Source: a virus. Taken from it: a stretch of DNA of 64,000 nucleotides. Below are positions 42,573 through 50,693 of this stretch, one piece after another (position 1 is the first letter of the stretch; each line of letters begins with the position of its first letter). A program made the translations under genes and the position numbers. The stretch lies in IMG/VR virus record IMGVR_UViG_3300031521_000025, positions 47,458 through 111,457 of that record; one strand, 5' to 3'. Below the pieces are notes generated by a model. The model did not search any database and was not told the origin of the DNA. It saw nothing but the letters and a program-made list of their open reading frames with translations.

Positions 42573-42577
42573 AAAAA

Positions 42578-42590
42578 GTAATATTTAAGA
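42578..42590 (+). promoter_or_regulatory. Phage promoter motif (variant)
   Basis: GTAATATTTAAGA, 13 nt before ATG 42604. Confidence 0.4.
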
Positions 42591-42603
42591 ATAAACTTTT
42601 ATT

Positions 42604-43242
42604 ATGATTGCAATATCAGCACGAGAAAGAATGGCAATGGTTGAAAATGGATATAATCCATTAATTGATCAGGACGTAATTAACTTTAGAGAAGGTACAA
42701 AGCCACAAGTTGGAGTTAAACATTTTGTAGAAGGAAATGGAGAATTTTCTTTTAATAGTTTAGGAGAAAAGCATATGACTTCTATACAAGATCAATATTA
42801 TGATGAAGATTTTACATCTTCTGTAGCAGAAGAAATTAAAGCAGAAGTTCCTGAGTTTTTTACTCAAACAAAAGCTTCCAATTCAAGAGAAAGTTTAAAA
42901 AACTCTATGGATAATTATAAATCTAAACCAGTTGATTTAAATGCTAAACTTCAATCTGTAATACAAAACAAAATTGCTCCTCAAACTGTAAAAAAAGAAG
43001 GTGTTACTTTAGATGTTGTTAAAAAAGCAGGATATAGTTCAGGTGCAAAATATTTAAATGCGTTTCATGCATTAATAAAGAGTCCTAGCGAACAAAATAG
43101 AAATTTTTTGCTTGAAAAAATTGGAGAAATGTTGCAAGAAGAAGAAAAATATAAAAATTCTACAGGATATAAGTCTTTCCAAGCAGGATTAGCAGATGCA
43201 GAAGCAAAATTGTATAAACTTTTAACAGAAAAAAGAAAATAA
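42604..43242 (+). CDS. Unknown protein, 212 aa
   Basis: Mostly helical, with an N-terminal MIAISARERMAMVENGYNPL, a polar linker and a C-terminal helical domain (LDVVKKAGYSSGAKYLNAFH; LLEKIGEMLQEEEKYKNSTG). Its stop overlaps the next start (TAATG). Could be structural or regulatory; no motif. Confidence 0.6.
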   Translation: MIAISARERMAMVENGYNPLIDQDVINFREGTKPQVGVKHFVEGNGEFSFNSLGEKHMTSIQDQYYDEDFTSSVAEEIKAEVPEFFTQTKASNSRESLKNSMDNYKSKPVDLNAKLQSVIQNKIAPQTVKKEGVTLDVVKKAGYSSGAKYLNAFHALIKSPSEQNRNFLLEKIGEMLQEEEKYKNSTGYKSFQAGLADAEAKLYKLLTEKRK

Positions 43243-44321
43243 TGAGTATAGATTCAAAAATAGGTTATGAAATTATCGATAATTATGTAGATTCCTTAAA
43301 AAAAGAGGAATTAATTCCTTTGGTAACTAAATTACTTAAAGAATCTGATAGTCAAAAAACTTTATTGTCTAATTTAGTTGATTCTTTTATTAAAGTTAAT
43401 AATGATGACCAAATTATAGAAGAAAACTGGGATTGGTTTGTTGAAACTTTAAATCAAGTAGAAAAAGAGAAAGAGTTTATTCAATTTTGTAGAAAAATTA
43501 ACATAAAACTATATGTTTTAAGACATTTTACTAAAATTAAATTTGGTGATGCTAAATTTATTGAAAATGAATTAAAGTTTAAATTAAAAACATATTTTAA
43601 TTTACTTAAAGCAAACACTAAATCAAAATTTATTCAAAATTTATATGATTTGCCTTTCGAATTTTCTTCTTTATTAGTTAGATATTACACAAATATTTTA
43701 ATTGAAGAAGAAGAAAAAAGAGATGCTTTTAAAGCTTCAAAAAAAATTGCTGATACTTGCTTAAAAGATGTTTTAGAAAAGAAAAATGATTTTTTAAAAC
43801 AAATTAATGATATTTCATTAGGATTATATACAAATATTTCTTATGGAGTTATTAAAGAATTGCTTGATATGAGGGTCTTTTTTAACTATAATGCTTTAAA
43901 TGCAGGAGCTCTTGAGTTTATTGTAAGATTTATCAACTCTAAAGAAAAAGAATTAGAAGAAAAATATGGAAAAAATTCTTCAGAATTAACAAAAGAGTTA
44001 ATTTTTTCATACCCATGTTATATTTTTCATATAAAAAGAATTAAAGAAGGAAAAGATGCTCCTTTTTTCTTGGAAAATGGAACACAAAACGAAAAAAAGG
44101 AATTTACATATGATGATTATGTTAAAAAGATTTTAGAACCTAAGAATTATTCTCCTACAACAAGAGAATTTGGAGATACTGTTGATATAGATTCAGAAAT
44201 GGAAAACTCTGAACTTTCTTCCGATGATGAAGGTGGTAGTTTAGAAATGGGTAGTGAAGAACCTATTGAAAGTGTTGAAACTGAAGAACCTACAGAAGAA
44301 GATTTAATGTCTCAAATTTAA
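43242..44321 (+). CDS. Unknown protein, 359 aa, acidic C-terminus
   Basis: Helix-rich from 1 to 300 (KEELIPLVTKLLKES; EFIQFCRKINIKLYVLRHFT; ISLGLYTNISYGVIKELLDM), then a Ser/Glu/Asp-rich tail ending TEEDLMSQI. The acidic tail may recruit a partner, like SSB tails. Coupled by a 1-nt overlap to the 212-aa gene. Function unknown. Confidence 0.65.
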   Translation: MSIDSKIGYEIIDNYVDSLKKEELIPLVTKLLKESDSQKTLLSNLVDSFIKVNNDDQIIEENWDWFVETLNQVEKEKEFIQFCRKINIKLYVLRHFTKIKFGDAKFIENELKFKLKTYFNLLKANTKSKFIQNLYDLPFEFSSLLVRYYTNILIEEEEKRDAFKASKKIADTCLKDVLEKKNDFLKQINDISLGLYTNISYGVIKELLDMRVFFNYNALNAGALEFIVRFINSKEKELEEKYGKNSSELTKELIFSYPCYIFHIKRIKEGKDAPFFLENGTQNEKKEFTYDDYVKKILEPKNYSPTTREFGDTVDIDSEMENSELSSDDEGGSLEMGSEEPIESVETEEPTEEDLMSQI

Positions 44322-44353
44322 AATTTACTTTTTTTAGTTTTTTTTAAAATTTG

Positions 44354-44366
44354 TTGTATTTAAAAC
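44354..44366 (+). promoter_or_regulatory. Phage promoter motif before tRNA
   Basis: TTGTATTTAAAAC, 7 nt before the tRNA; suggests the tRNA is transcribed almost from its own 5' end. Confidence 0.4.
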
Positions 44367-44372
44367 ATATAT

Positions 44373-44444
44373 TGCGGGGTATATCAAGGGTGGATTAGCT
44401 GACTCATTATCAGCCGGTTGTCGGTTCGAGTCCGACCCCCGCTA
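44373..44444 (+). tRNA. tRNA with CAT anticodon (Met or Ile2)
   Basis: Acceptor GCGGGG (44374-44379) pairs with CCCCGC (44437-44442). Anticodon stem GCTGA / TCAGC (44398-44402, 44410-44414) encloses loop CTCATTA with anticodon CAT at 44405-44407. T-arm GTCGG TTCGAGT CCGAC (44420-44436) is canonical. The D-arm is short (TATC / GAT, 3 pairs). The first acceptor pair would be T-T, a mismatch, and no CCA is encoded. Lacking the three G-C anticodon-stem pairs of initiators, it is elongator Met or lysidine-type Ile. Confidence 0.85.
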
Positions 44445-44453
44445 CTAAATTTG

Positions 44454-44483
44454 AAAGAGTTAATTATTTAACTCTTTTTTTTT
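44454..44483 (+). terminator. Intrinsic terminator after the tRNA
   Basis: 10-bp stem AAAGAGTTAA / TTAACTCTTT with TTAT loop and a T9 run, 10 nt after the tRNA. Confidence 0.85.
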
Positions 44484-44528
44484 GCTTTATTATTAATTGA
44501 TTTTGGTTGCTATTTTTAGTTTTTATTT

Positions 44529-44542
44529 CTTATTTTAAATAC
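44529..44542 (+). promoter_or_regulatory. Phage promoter motif
   Basis: CTTATTTTAAATAC, 14 nt before ATG 44557. Confidence 0.55.
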
Positions 44543-44556
44543 AAAACAAAGTTATT

Positions 44557-45303
44557 ATGGCAAATGAAAATTTAGAAGAAGAAGATTTAATTTCGTTAGA
44601 TGAAAATTCTAAAAACGAAGATTTTTTACAATCTCTTGTAGAAAAAATGGATGTTAAATATGAAAAGAAAAGTGAAAAGAAAAAAAACAAAAAACCTATG
44701 AAGTTAGAGAAAGAGTTTGAAGAAGAACCTAAAAAAGAAGTTGAAGAAAAACAAGAATCAACTTTAATATCAAACAATATTGAAGAACAAGTAATTATTC
44801 TTGATACACTTGAAAAAAAAGAACCTGAAAAAGAAATAATTGAAAGTATTGTTTTAAAAACTAAACCTGATAATGTTTTTGTTTATTCTTGTGTAGTTGG
44901 AGACTTTAAACACGAATATTATTCTTATTATGTTGCAGCTTACACTCCAAATAATTCTATTGAAATTATTGAGCCATTTCAAGCTGGTATAATGTCAGAA
45001 ACTATTCTAAACAAAAAAACTGTAACTACAAAATATAAAAAAGAGTTAAAAGAATCTATATTTTTAAGTTTAGAAATAGGTGTTAATATTCAAACAGTAA
45101 AATATGACAAATGGATGAATTTAGAAAAAGAAAGAGTAGTAGATCTTTTTGAAAAAACTGTTTTAAATGAATATAGAAAACTTAATAGAGAAATAAAAGT
45201 AAAAAAAGTTGATGTTGACAAAACAATTAACTATCACAATGTTTCTTATGAAGAAACTCCAGATCAAGTAAGACAAAGATTAGCAGGGCAAGTAGGCGGA
45301 TGA
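44557..45303 (+). CDS. Unknown protein, 248 aa, charged N-terminus
   Basis: Residues 1-100 are Glu/Lys-rich and disordered; the C-terminal 140 form an alpha/beta domain (NVFVYSCVVGDFKHEYYSYY; IEIIEPFQAGIMSETILN). Ends NYHNVSYEETPDQVRQRLAG. No family known. Overlaps the next gene by 4 nt; the unit 44557-46221 precedes the polymerase gene. Confidence 0.6.
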   Translation: MANENLEEEDLISLDENSKNEDFLQSLVEKMDVKYEKKSEKKKNKKPMKLEKEFEEEPKKEVEEKQESTLISNNIEEQVIILDTLEKKEPEKEIIESIVLKTKPDNVFVYSCVVGDFKHEYYSYYVAAYTPNNSIEIIEPFQAGIMSETILNKKTVTTKYKKELKESIFLSLEIGVNIQTVKYDKWMNLEKERVVDLFEKTVLNEYRKLNREIKVKKVDVDKTINYHNVSYEETPDQVRQRLAGQVGG

Positions 45304-45827
45304 AAATAATTTCTAAAGAAGGGTTTTCTCTTTTAGAGAGAAAATTTAAAGTTAAAATTAGTAAAGGGTATTTAAAACCTATTGTGTGTTTACATTTTTA
45401 CGAAAAAGAAGATAGTTTAATAAAACAATTTAGAGATTATTTATCTGATAGTGATGTAAGGTATAGTTTTAATTTTTACGATGTTGAAGTTTCTCAAACA
45501 GAGTTAATAAAAATTTTTGCAGACAAATATTTAGAAGATGGTAGATTTTGGTATTCTTATGATAAAATACATAATTGCAAAACTATGGATCACCAACAAC
45601 TTTCAAATTGTGTAAATAATTTAGATATTTTATTGACTTTAAACAAAATATCTTCTCAAAACGCGGAAGAGTATTTAAAAAACTTAAATGAATCTATAAT
45701 CCCTGAATTAAAAGAAAGGTTTGGAGAAAATATTCTAGAATATAAACCTTCAGGAGATTATGAGAAAACATTATTTAACGAATATTTAAAAATTATAAAA
45801 AAAGAAAAAAAAGATGTTAAAGAATAA
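45300..45827 (+). CDS. Unknown protein, 175 aa
   Basis: Alpha/beta with LKPIVCLHFYEKEDSLIKQF and FWYSYDKIHNCKTMDHQQLS. Coupled to both neighbours (4-nt and 14-nt overlaps). Function unknown. Confidence 0.6.
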   Translation: MKIISKEGFSLLERKFKVKISKGYLKPIVCLHFYEKEDSLIKQFRDYLSDSDVRYSFNFYDVEVSQTELIKIFADKYLEDGRFWYSYDKIHNCKTMDHQQLSNCVNNLDILLTLNKISSQNAEEYLKNLNESIIPELKERFGENILEYKPSGDYEKTLFNEYLKIIKKEKKDVKE

Positions 45828-46221
45828 TTGCTTTTATAAATTGTTTGGTCATACAATTTATGTTTATGATTACAAACCATGGGGTGGAGATTATAAAGTT
45901 TTTTATAGAACTATAGATGGTAAAGAAGATTCTTATGTTGGAAGTATTTACGACATAAGAGAAGATTTTTCTGAAACTGAAGATGAATTTACTCTAAAAC
46001 CTAAAGTAGATATAGAAAAACACTTACAAGTTCCTGAAAAAACTAATATAGAACAAAAAAAAACAACTAATTATTATAAAATAGTTAAATATTATGATAA
46101 TAGCAAAACAAAAGGTGTTGTTTTAAAAAAAGATATCTTTGGGAAAGATTTAGCTTATGCATTATTAGGTAATATAAAAAAAACAAACAAAAAAGACATT
46201 TTAGGTGTAGAAATACAGTAA
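45814..46221 (+). CDS. Unknown protein, 135 aa
   Basis: Two-part protein: an aromatic N-terminus (NCFYKLFGHTIYVYDYKPWG, a small beta domain) and a lysine-rich end. Last of a three-gene operon ended by the 20-bp hairpin at 46248. Confidence 0.55.
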   Translation: MLKNNCFYKLFGHTIYVYDYKPWGGDYKVFYRTIDGKEDSYVGSIYDIREDFSETEDEFTLKPKVDIEKHLQVPEKTNIEQKKTTNYYKIVKYYDNSKTKGVVLKKDIFGKDLAYALLGNIKKTNKKDILGVEIQ

Positions 46222-46247
46222 AATAATTTAAAAAAAATTTGTTTCGT

Positions 46248-46299
46248 AAGGTTTTTAATTGTATTTTTACTCGTTATTTAAAATACAATTAAAAACCTT
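46248..46299 (+). terminator. Perfect 20-bp inverted repeat with a promoter motif in its loop
   Basis: 46248-46267 pairs perfectly with 46280-46299; 12-nt loop. The right arm is followed by TTTAATTTT, so it can terminate the upstream operon. A promoter motif GTTATTTAAAATAC (46273-46286) runs from the loop into the right arm and would start dnaE transcription. Confidence 0.65.
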
Positions 46300-46317
46300 T
46301 TTAATTTTAAAAAAAAT

Positions 46318-47904
46318 ATGAATTATTTACCCCTTGTTCAAGTCCACATGCACACCAGTGGTTCTTTATTAGATGGTGTTGGAAGTATTAAAAGATATAT
46401 TCAAAAAGCTAAAGAATATAATCACCCAGCAATTTGTTGCACAGATCATGGAAATGCTATTTCTTTATATCAATTTTACAAAGAATGTAAAGAAGAAAAA
46501 ATTAAACCTATTTTAGGTTGCGAGTTTTATGTTACTCCTAATTTAGATGTTAAATTGCAAAACAAAAAAAGAGAAGTTATTGATAGAGATAAACATCTTA
46601 TCGTTTTAATAAAAAACGAACAAGGTTATAAAAACTTTTGTAAATTAATACATTTTTCTTTTGTAGATGGTTATTATTATAAGCCGAGAATAACTTTTGA
46701 TAAATTATGGGAAAACAAAGAAGGATTAGTTGTTTGTTCTGCTTGTGCCGCAGGTCCTATAAGTCAATTGATAACTAATGAAATGTTTAACGAAGCAGAT
46801 GAATGGTTTAAGAAATTTAAATCTGAATTTGGGGAAGATTTTTATGCAGAAATTCAATTAAATGAATTGGTTGGAAAAAAAGAAGAATTAGGTATTGATC
46901 AAAAAGAAATTAATGATTATATAATTAAATTAGCAAAAAAATATAAAGTTAAAACTATTGTTTCTGGAGATATTCATTACGCAGATCAAGAAGATTCTAA
47001 ATTGCAAGATATTGTAATTAATTGTATGCAAAGAAAAGATGGAGCTGCAACTGAAATGGGCCAATCTTTTATTCATGCAAGACGTTTATATTATCAATCA
47101 TCAGAAGATTTTTTTCTTTTTAATAAAGAATTTGAATATCATTATGATGAAGAGTTTTTGAAAGAATGTTTTGAAAATTCTTTAGAAATTGTAGATAAAT
47201 GTAATTTTGATTTTAAAACGAATGTAAATAATTACCCAAAATTTCCTTTACCTGAAGGCACAGATTTAAAAAAACATGTTACTAAGTTGGCTTTTAAAGG
47301 GTTGGAAAAATTATTAGAGATTCGTATTGAAAAAGGAGAAGAATTTAGTGATGAGTTTTTAGAACAATATGAAAAAAGAATAGAATACGAAATAAAAATA
47401 ATTGCAGATAAAGGATATTTGGATTACTTTCTCGTTTATCATGATATGATTAAATGGGCAAAAGAAAACGGACTTCAGGTAGGAATAGGGCGTGGTAGTG
47501 CTGCAGGATCTTTGTTGTCTTATTCATTGGGTATTATATCTCTTGATCCTATAGAACACGGGCTTTATTTCGAAAGATTTATGAACCCTGATAGAAATAG
47601 CCCCCCAGATATTGACTGTTTATTAGAAGACAGTTTAGTCTTATTACCAGATAATTCTTTTAAAAAAATTATTGACTTACAAATTGGAGATGAAGTACAA
47701 ACTAATGAAGGTGTTGCAATTGTTTTGTTGAAACAAAAAAGAAGCAAAAAAACAAAAGAAAAAATATTTGAAATTGAATCAGAAAAAGGGGGAATTTTAA
47801 GATTAAGTGAAGATCACATTATTCCTGTATTAAGAGAAAACGAAGGTTATAAAGAAATCAAAGTAAAAGATTTAAAAATTACTGATTTTTTAATAGGGAT
47901 TTAA
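46318..47904 (+). CDS. dnaE: DNA polymerase III alpha, N-terminal fragment fused to split N-intein
   Basis: 528 residues. PHP domain at the N-terminus: VQVHMHTSGSLLDG (H10, H12), CCTDHGNAIS and SGDIHY. Then the polymerase fingers/palm start: GIGRGSAAGSLLSYSLGI and ERFMNPDRNSPPDID, where two catalytic acids lie. After residue 433 Cys begins a 95-aa N-intein (CLLEDSLVLLPDNSF; RLSEDHIIPVLRE as block B) and a stop. The split falls inside the PDIDxD active site. The C-half is at 48092. Mature protein about 1216 aa. It is the phage replicase, distinct from the Pol I-type enzyme at 6561. Confidence 0.9.
   Translation: MNYLPLVQVHMHTSGSLLDGVGSIKRYIQKAKEYNHPAICCTDHGNAISLYQFYKECKEEKIKPILGCEFYVTPNLDVKLQNKKREVIDRDKHLIVLIKNEQGYKNFCKLIHFSFVDGYYYKPRITFDKLWENKEGLVVCSACAAGPISQLITNEMFNEADEWFKKFKSEFGEDFYAEIQLNELVGKKEELGIDQKEINDYIIKLAKKYKVKTIVSGDIHYADQEDSKLQDIVINCMQRKDGAATEMGQSFIHARRLYYQSSEDFFLFNKEFEYHYDEEFLKECFENSLEIVDKCNFDFKTNVNNYPKFPLPEGTDLKKHVTKLAFKGLEKLLEIRIEKGEEFSDEFLEQYEKRIEYEIKIIADKGYLDYFLVYHDMIKWAKENGLQVGIGRGSAAGSLLSYSLGIISLDPIEHGLYFERFMNPDRNSPPDIDCLLEDSLVLLPDNSFKKIIDLQIGDEVQTNEGVAIVLLKQKRSKKTKEKIFEIESEKGGILRLSEDHIIPVLRENEGYKEIKVKDLKITDFLIGI
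47617..47901 (+). other. N-terminal half of split intein 3
   Basis: 95 codons from Cys (TGT 47617) to the codon before stop 47902. Block A CLLEDSLVLL, block B LSEDHIIP; differs strongly from inteins 1 and 2. Confidence 0.88.
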
Positions 47905-47942
47905 CGTCATAATCTATAAATATACCAAAAAGATGATGTTAA
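47901..47942 (+). promoter_or_regulatory. Degenerate start-region hairpin of the lost endonuclease gene
   Basis: TTAACGTCAT (47901-47910) pairs with ATGATGTTAA (47933-47942), 10 bp with one G-T. The loop holds TATAAATATA, a promoter-like motif variant. It sits where the two intact loci carry start-codon hairpins; here no ATG opens an endonuclease frame. Confidence 0.4.
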
Positions 47943-48147
47943 CGTAAGAACACTAAGGTCAGCAAAAGATGTATGGGAAAAAGATAGAAAAAGAAAAGTT
48001 GATATAATTAATGCTTTAAATTCAGAAGTAATTGTTATATGGGAAAATGATTGGAAAACAAAAAAAGAAGAAATAATAAATTATATAAAATATGTTGTAC
48101 AAAATAAAATCGATAAAGGAAATACAATCAGAAAAAAAACTTGTTGA
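47920..48147 (+). pseudogene. Remnant of a Vsr-like homing endonuclease in split intein 3
   Basis: An open frame with no start codon between the intein halves. It reads VNVRTLRSAKDVWEKDRKRK, then VDIINALNSEVIVIWENDW and KTKKEEIINYIK, the C-terminal end of Vsr/EDxHD-type endonucleases (compare the C-terminus of the 27387 gene). The catalytic part is gone. The C-intein ATG (48092) lies inside this frame in another phase. It shows that an endonuclease once occupied this site too. Confidence 0.7.
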
Positions 48148-48220
48148 TATTACTTTAAATAAAACTAATTTATTCTATGCAAAAAGTAAAGAAAGCAATC
48201 ATTGCTTTCTTGTACATAAT
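48092..48220 (+). other. C-terminal half of split intein 3
   Basis: 43 codons from ATG 48092 to the terminal Asn before extein Cys (TGC 48221). Confidence 0.88.
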
Positions 48221-50572
48221 TGCGATGTGTCTGAAAGAGAGCCAATCAGAAAATATTTTGAAGAAAAATATGGCAAAGAATCTGTATATGGTGTAATGAC
48301 TCAAACAGTATATCAAGTTAAATCTTCTTTACAAGACGCAAGTAGAGGTTTAGAAAAAGACACTTCTTTTCAGTCTACTTTAATGAGAGAAATTACTAAA
48401 TTACCTGAACTTGATGACGCTAAAAACATTAAAGAATATTTTGATAACTTAGCAAAGAATAATTCTTTATCAGATGCTTGTTATGATTGGTATACAGATA
48501 ATCAAGATACTATTTATTGGGCGGACAAATTAATGGGGCTAACAAAAAATGTTGGAACACATGCTGGAGGTATTGTTATTTCTCCAGGGCCAATATATGA
48601 TTATATTCCTGTTACAAAAGCTGGAAAAGAAATTGTAACAGCTTTTAGAGAGTCAGATGGTAGTGGTCATGATTTATCTGATTTAGGTTTATTAAAATGT
48701 GACATTCTTGGTCTTAAAACATTAAAAGTAATTAGAAGTTGTATAGATGATGTAAAAAAAGATTTAGATATTGATATTTCAGATTCTTTAAATTTTTTAG
48801 ATCTTAAAGATAAAAAACTTTATGAGAAATTTAATAAAGGAAACAATGTTGGTATTTTTCAAATGGATGGAGCTGCTCCTTCTTTTTTAATTAAAACAAT
48901 TAACCCTGATTGTTTTGAAGATATTAATGCTATTAACGCTATTAACAGACCTGGACCTTTAGAAACTTTCGGAAAAGTTTATGGACAATGGAAAAGATGG
49001 GAAAAAGAAGGAAATGAAGTTGAGTTAGCTAAAATTGAAAACGAAAGATATCCTTTTGAATTTATGAAAAGCTCTTTGTCTGATACTTACGGATGTTTAC
49101 TTTATCAAGAAAGTCTGATGTTAATGGTGTGTGAAATAGCTGGTTTTAATATGGGAGAAGCTGATACTTTAAGAAGAGCAATTGGTTGGCCAAAATCACA
49201 TCCTAAATATTATACTGTAGAAAAGTTATTTACTAAGCTAGAAGAAGGGATATTAAAAAAAGGATATTCACAAGATGACTCTGAGTTGTTTTTAGAATAT
49301 TGTCGCAAGTTTTCAGGCTATTCTTTTAACAAATCACATTGTGCTTGCTATTCTTATACTGCTATGCAAACATTGTGGTTGAAAGTTTATTATCCTGAAT
49401 ATTTTTATGCTAACTTACTAAACGTTGAACCATTTGAAAATTATCAAAATATAGTAGCTGACGCAATTTCAAATGGAATTAAAATTTTATTCCCAGCCAT
49501 CAACAAAGCTTCTTATAACTTCAAAGCAGAAAAAGGAGCAGTAAGAATAGGATTTAAAGCTTTAAAAGGATTTGGTGATGCAGCCCAGGAAGAATTGTTG
49601 TCAATGAATCTTACTCAATATGAAAATATATATGATATATTAGCATTACCTTTCAAGAAAGTAAATTCTGCAGCGTTTCAATGCCTTATTGATTGCGGAG
49701 CATTTGATGAATTTGGAATAGAAAGAGAAAAGATTGAAGTTGTAAGAAATCTTTATAAAGACCCACAAGTTCAAAAATGGTTTACTAGAGAAAAAGGATA
49801 TTTAGATATTGCAACTATACCTGAAATGTTACTTCAAGTTAAAGAAGAAAAACTATTAGAGGTAATTGAAGAATTAAAACCTTTAGAAGTAAAAAGAAGA
49901 CGAATGATTCAAGATTTACAAATTGAAAACGCTATAAATCTTTTATATGATAAATATTCTGAAATTGCAACAAAAGAGCAAATTAAAACTGCAGTAGATA
50001 CTTTAGAAGATGTTAAAATTACTGCAAAAAAGGCGTTTAAATTGATTGGAATTGAATTAAGTAATATTGGAGTAGATACGCAAGAGTTAATTGATTATTT
50101 AACGTCTATGAAAGATTCTATTGAAGAAATAGATGAAGACCTTTTACCAAAACCTTGGATTGAAATGGTAAATAGAATAATTCCTTATGTTACCTTCAAG
50201 CCATTAACAGAAAAACAAAAGGACGACAAACTTGAAAAAATATTAGGGTTTTCTTTAACATTAGTAAATAACTTAAGTAAACTTATTTTTCTATCTGAAC
50301 AATATCCAGATTTAAACCTTAAAAGTTTATCAAGTCACTCAGACGAAAATGATTTATGCTATTGGTATTTAATGGATAAAACCACTTTAAAAACTAAAAC
50401 AGGTAAAGACTATTGGGTGTTAAAAATTACAGATGGTGTATCAACAGTTAACGCTAAATGTTGGGAAAAGATAGATTTTAAAAAAGATGAAGCTTATGTT
50501 TCTCATTTAAAAAAAGACCAATGGGGTCATATGATTAAAATAGATGAATATTTAAATCAAATAGAGATGTAA
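48092..50572 (+). CDS. dnaE: DNA polymerase III alpha, C-terminal fragment with split C-intein
   Basis: 826 residues. Residues 1-43 are the C-intein MLYKIKSIKEIQSEKKLVD to CFLVHN, ending in His-Asn (with an insertion before LVHN compared with the other two). Cys 44 and Asp 45 begin the C-extein CDVSEREPIRKYFEEKYG, supplying the third catalytic Asp of PDIDxD. Later motifs: GTHAGGIVISPGPI, FQMDGAAPSFLI, NAINRPGPLETF, YQESLMLM, YSFNKSHCACYSYTAMQT, and an OB-fold near the C-terminus (TGKDYWVLKITDGVSTVNAK). No beta-clamp motif seen by eye. Ends before a terminator at 50589. Confidence 0.9.
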   Translation: MLYKIKSIKEIQSEKKLVDITLNKTNLFYAKSKESNHCFLVHNCDVSEREPIRKYFEEKYGKESVYGVMTQTVYQVKSSLQDASRGLEKDTSFQSTLMREITKLPELDDAKNIKEYFDNLAKNNSLSDACYDWYTDNQDTIYWADKLMGLTKNVGTHAGGIVISPGPIYDYIPVTKAGKEIVTAFRESDGSGHDLSDLGLLKCDILGLKTLKVIRSCIDDVKKDLDIDISDSLNFLDLKDKKLYEKFNKGNNVGIFQMDGAAPSFLIKTINPDCFEDINAINAINRPGPLETFGKVYGQWKRWEKEGNEVELAKIENERYPFEFMKSSLSDTYGCLLYQESLMLMVCEIAGFNMGEADTLRRAIGWPKSHPKYYTVEKLFTKLEEGILKKGYSQDDSELFLEYCRKFSGYSFNKSHCACYSYTAMQTLWLKVYYPEYFYANLLNVEPFENYQNIVADAISNGIKILFPAINKASYNFKAEKGAVRIGFKALKGFGDAAQEELLSMNLTQYENIYDILALPFKKVNSAAFQCLIDCGAFDEFGIEREKIEVVRNLYKDPQVQKWFTREKGYLDIATIPEMLLQVKEEKLLEVIEELKPLEVKRRRMIQDLQIENAINLLYDKYSEIATKEQIKTAVDTLEDVKITAKKAFKLIGIELSNIGVDTQELIDYLTSMKDSIEEIDEDLLPKPWIEMVNRIIPYVTFKPLTEKQKDDKLEKILGFSLTLVNNLSKLIFLSEQYPDLNLKSLSSHSDENDLCYWYLMDKTTLKTKTGKDYWVLKITDGVSTVNAKCWEKIDFKKDEAYVSHLKKDQWGHMIKIDEYLNQIEM

Positions 50573-50588
50573 TCAAAAACATATAACT

Positions 50589-50624
50589 AAAAAAGGAAGT
50601 AATTAATTTTATTTCCTTTTTTTT
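50589..50624 (+). terminator. Intrinsic terminator after dnaE
   Basis: 10-bp stem AAAAAAGGAA / TTCCTTTTTT with a 14-nt loop, ending in a T8 run. Confidence 0.75.
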
Positions 50625-50693
50625 TGCTTTTTTAGTTGGTTTGTATTAATATAGTTTGTATATTTAGATGTAAATTAGAAATAAACTTGTTGT

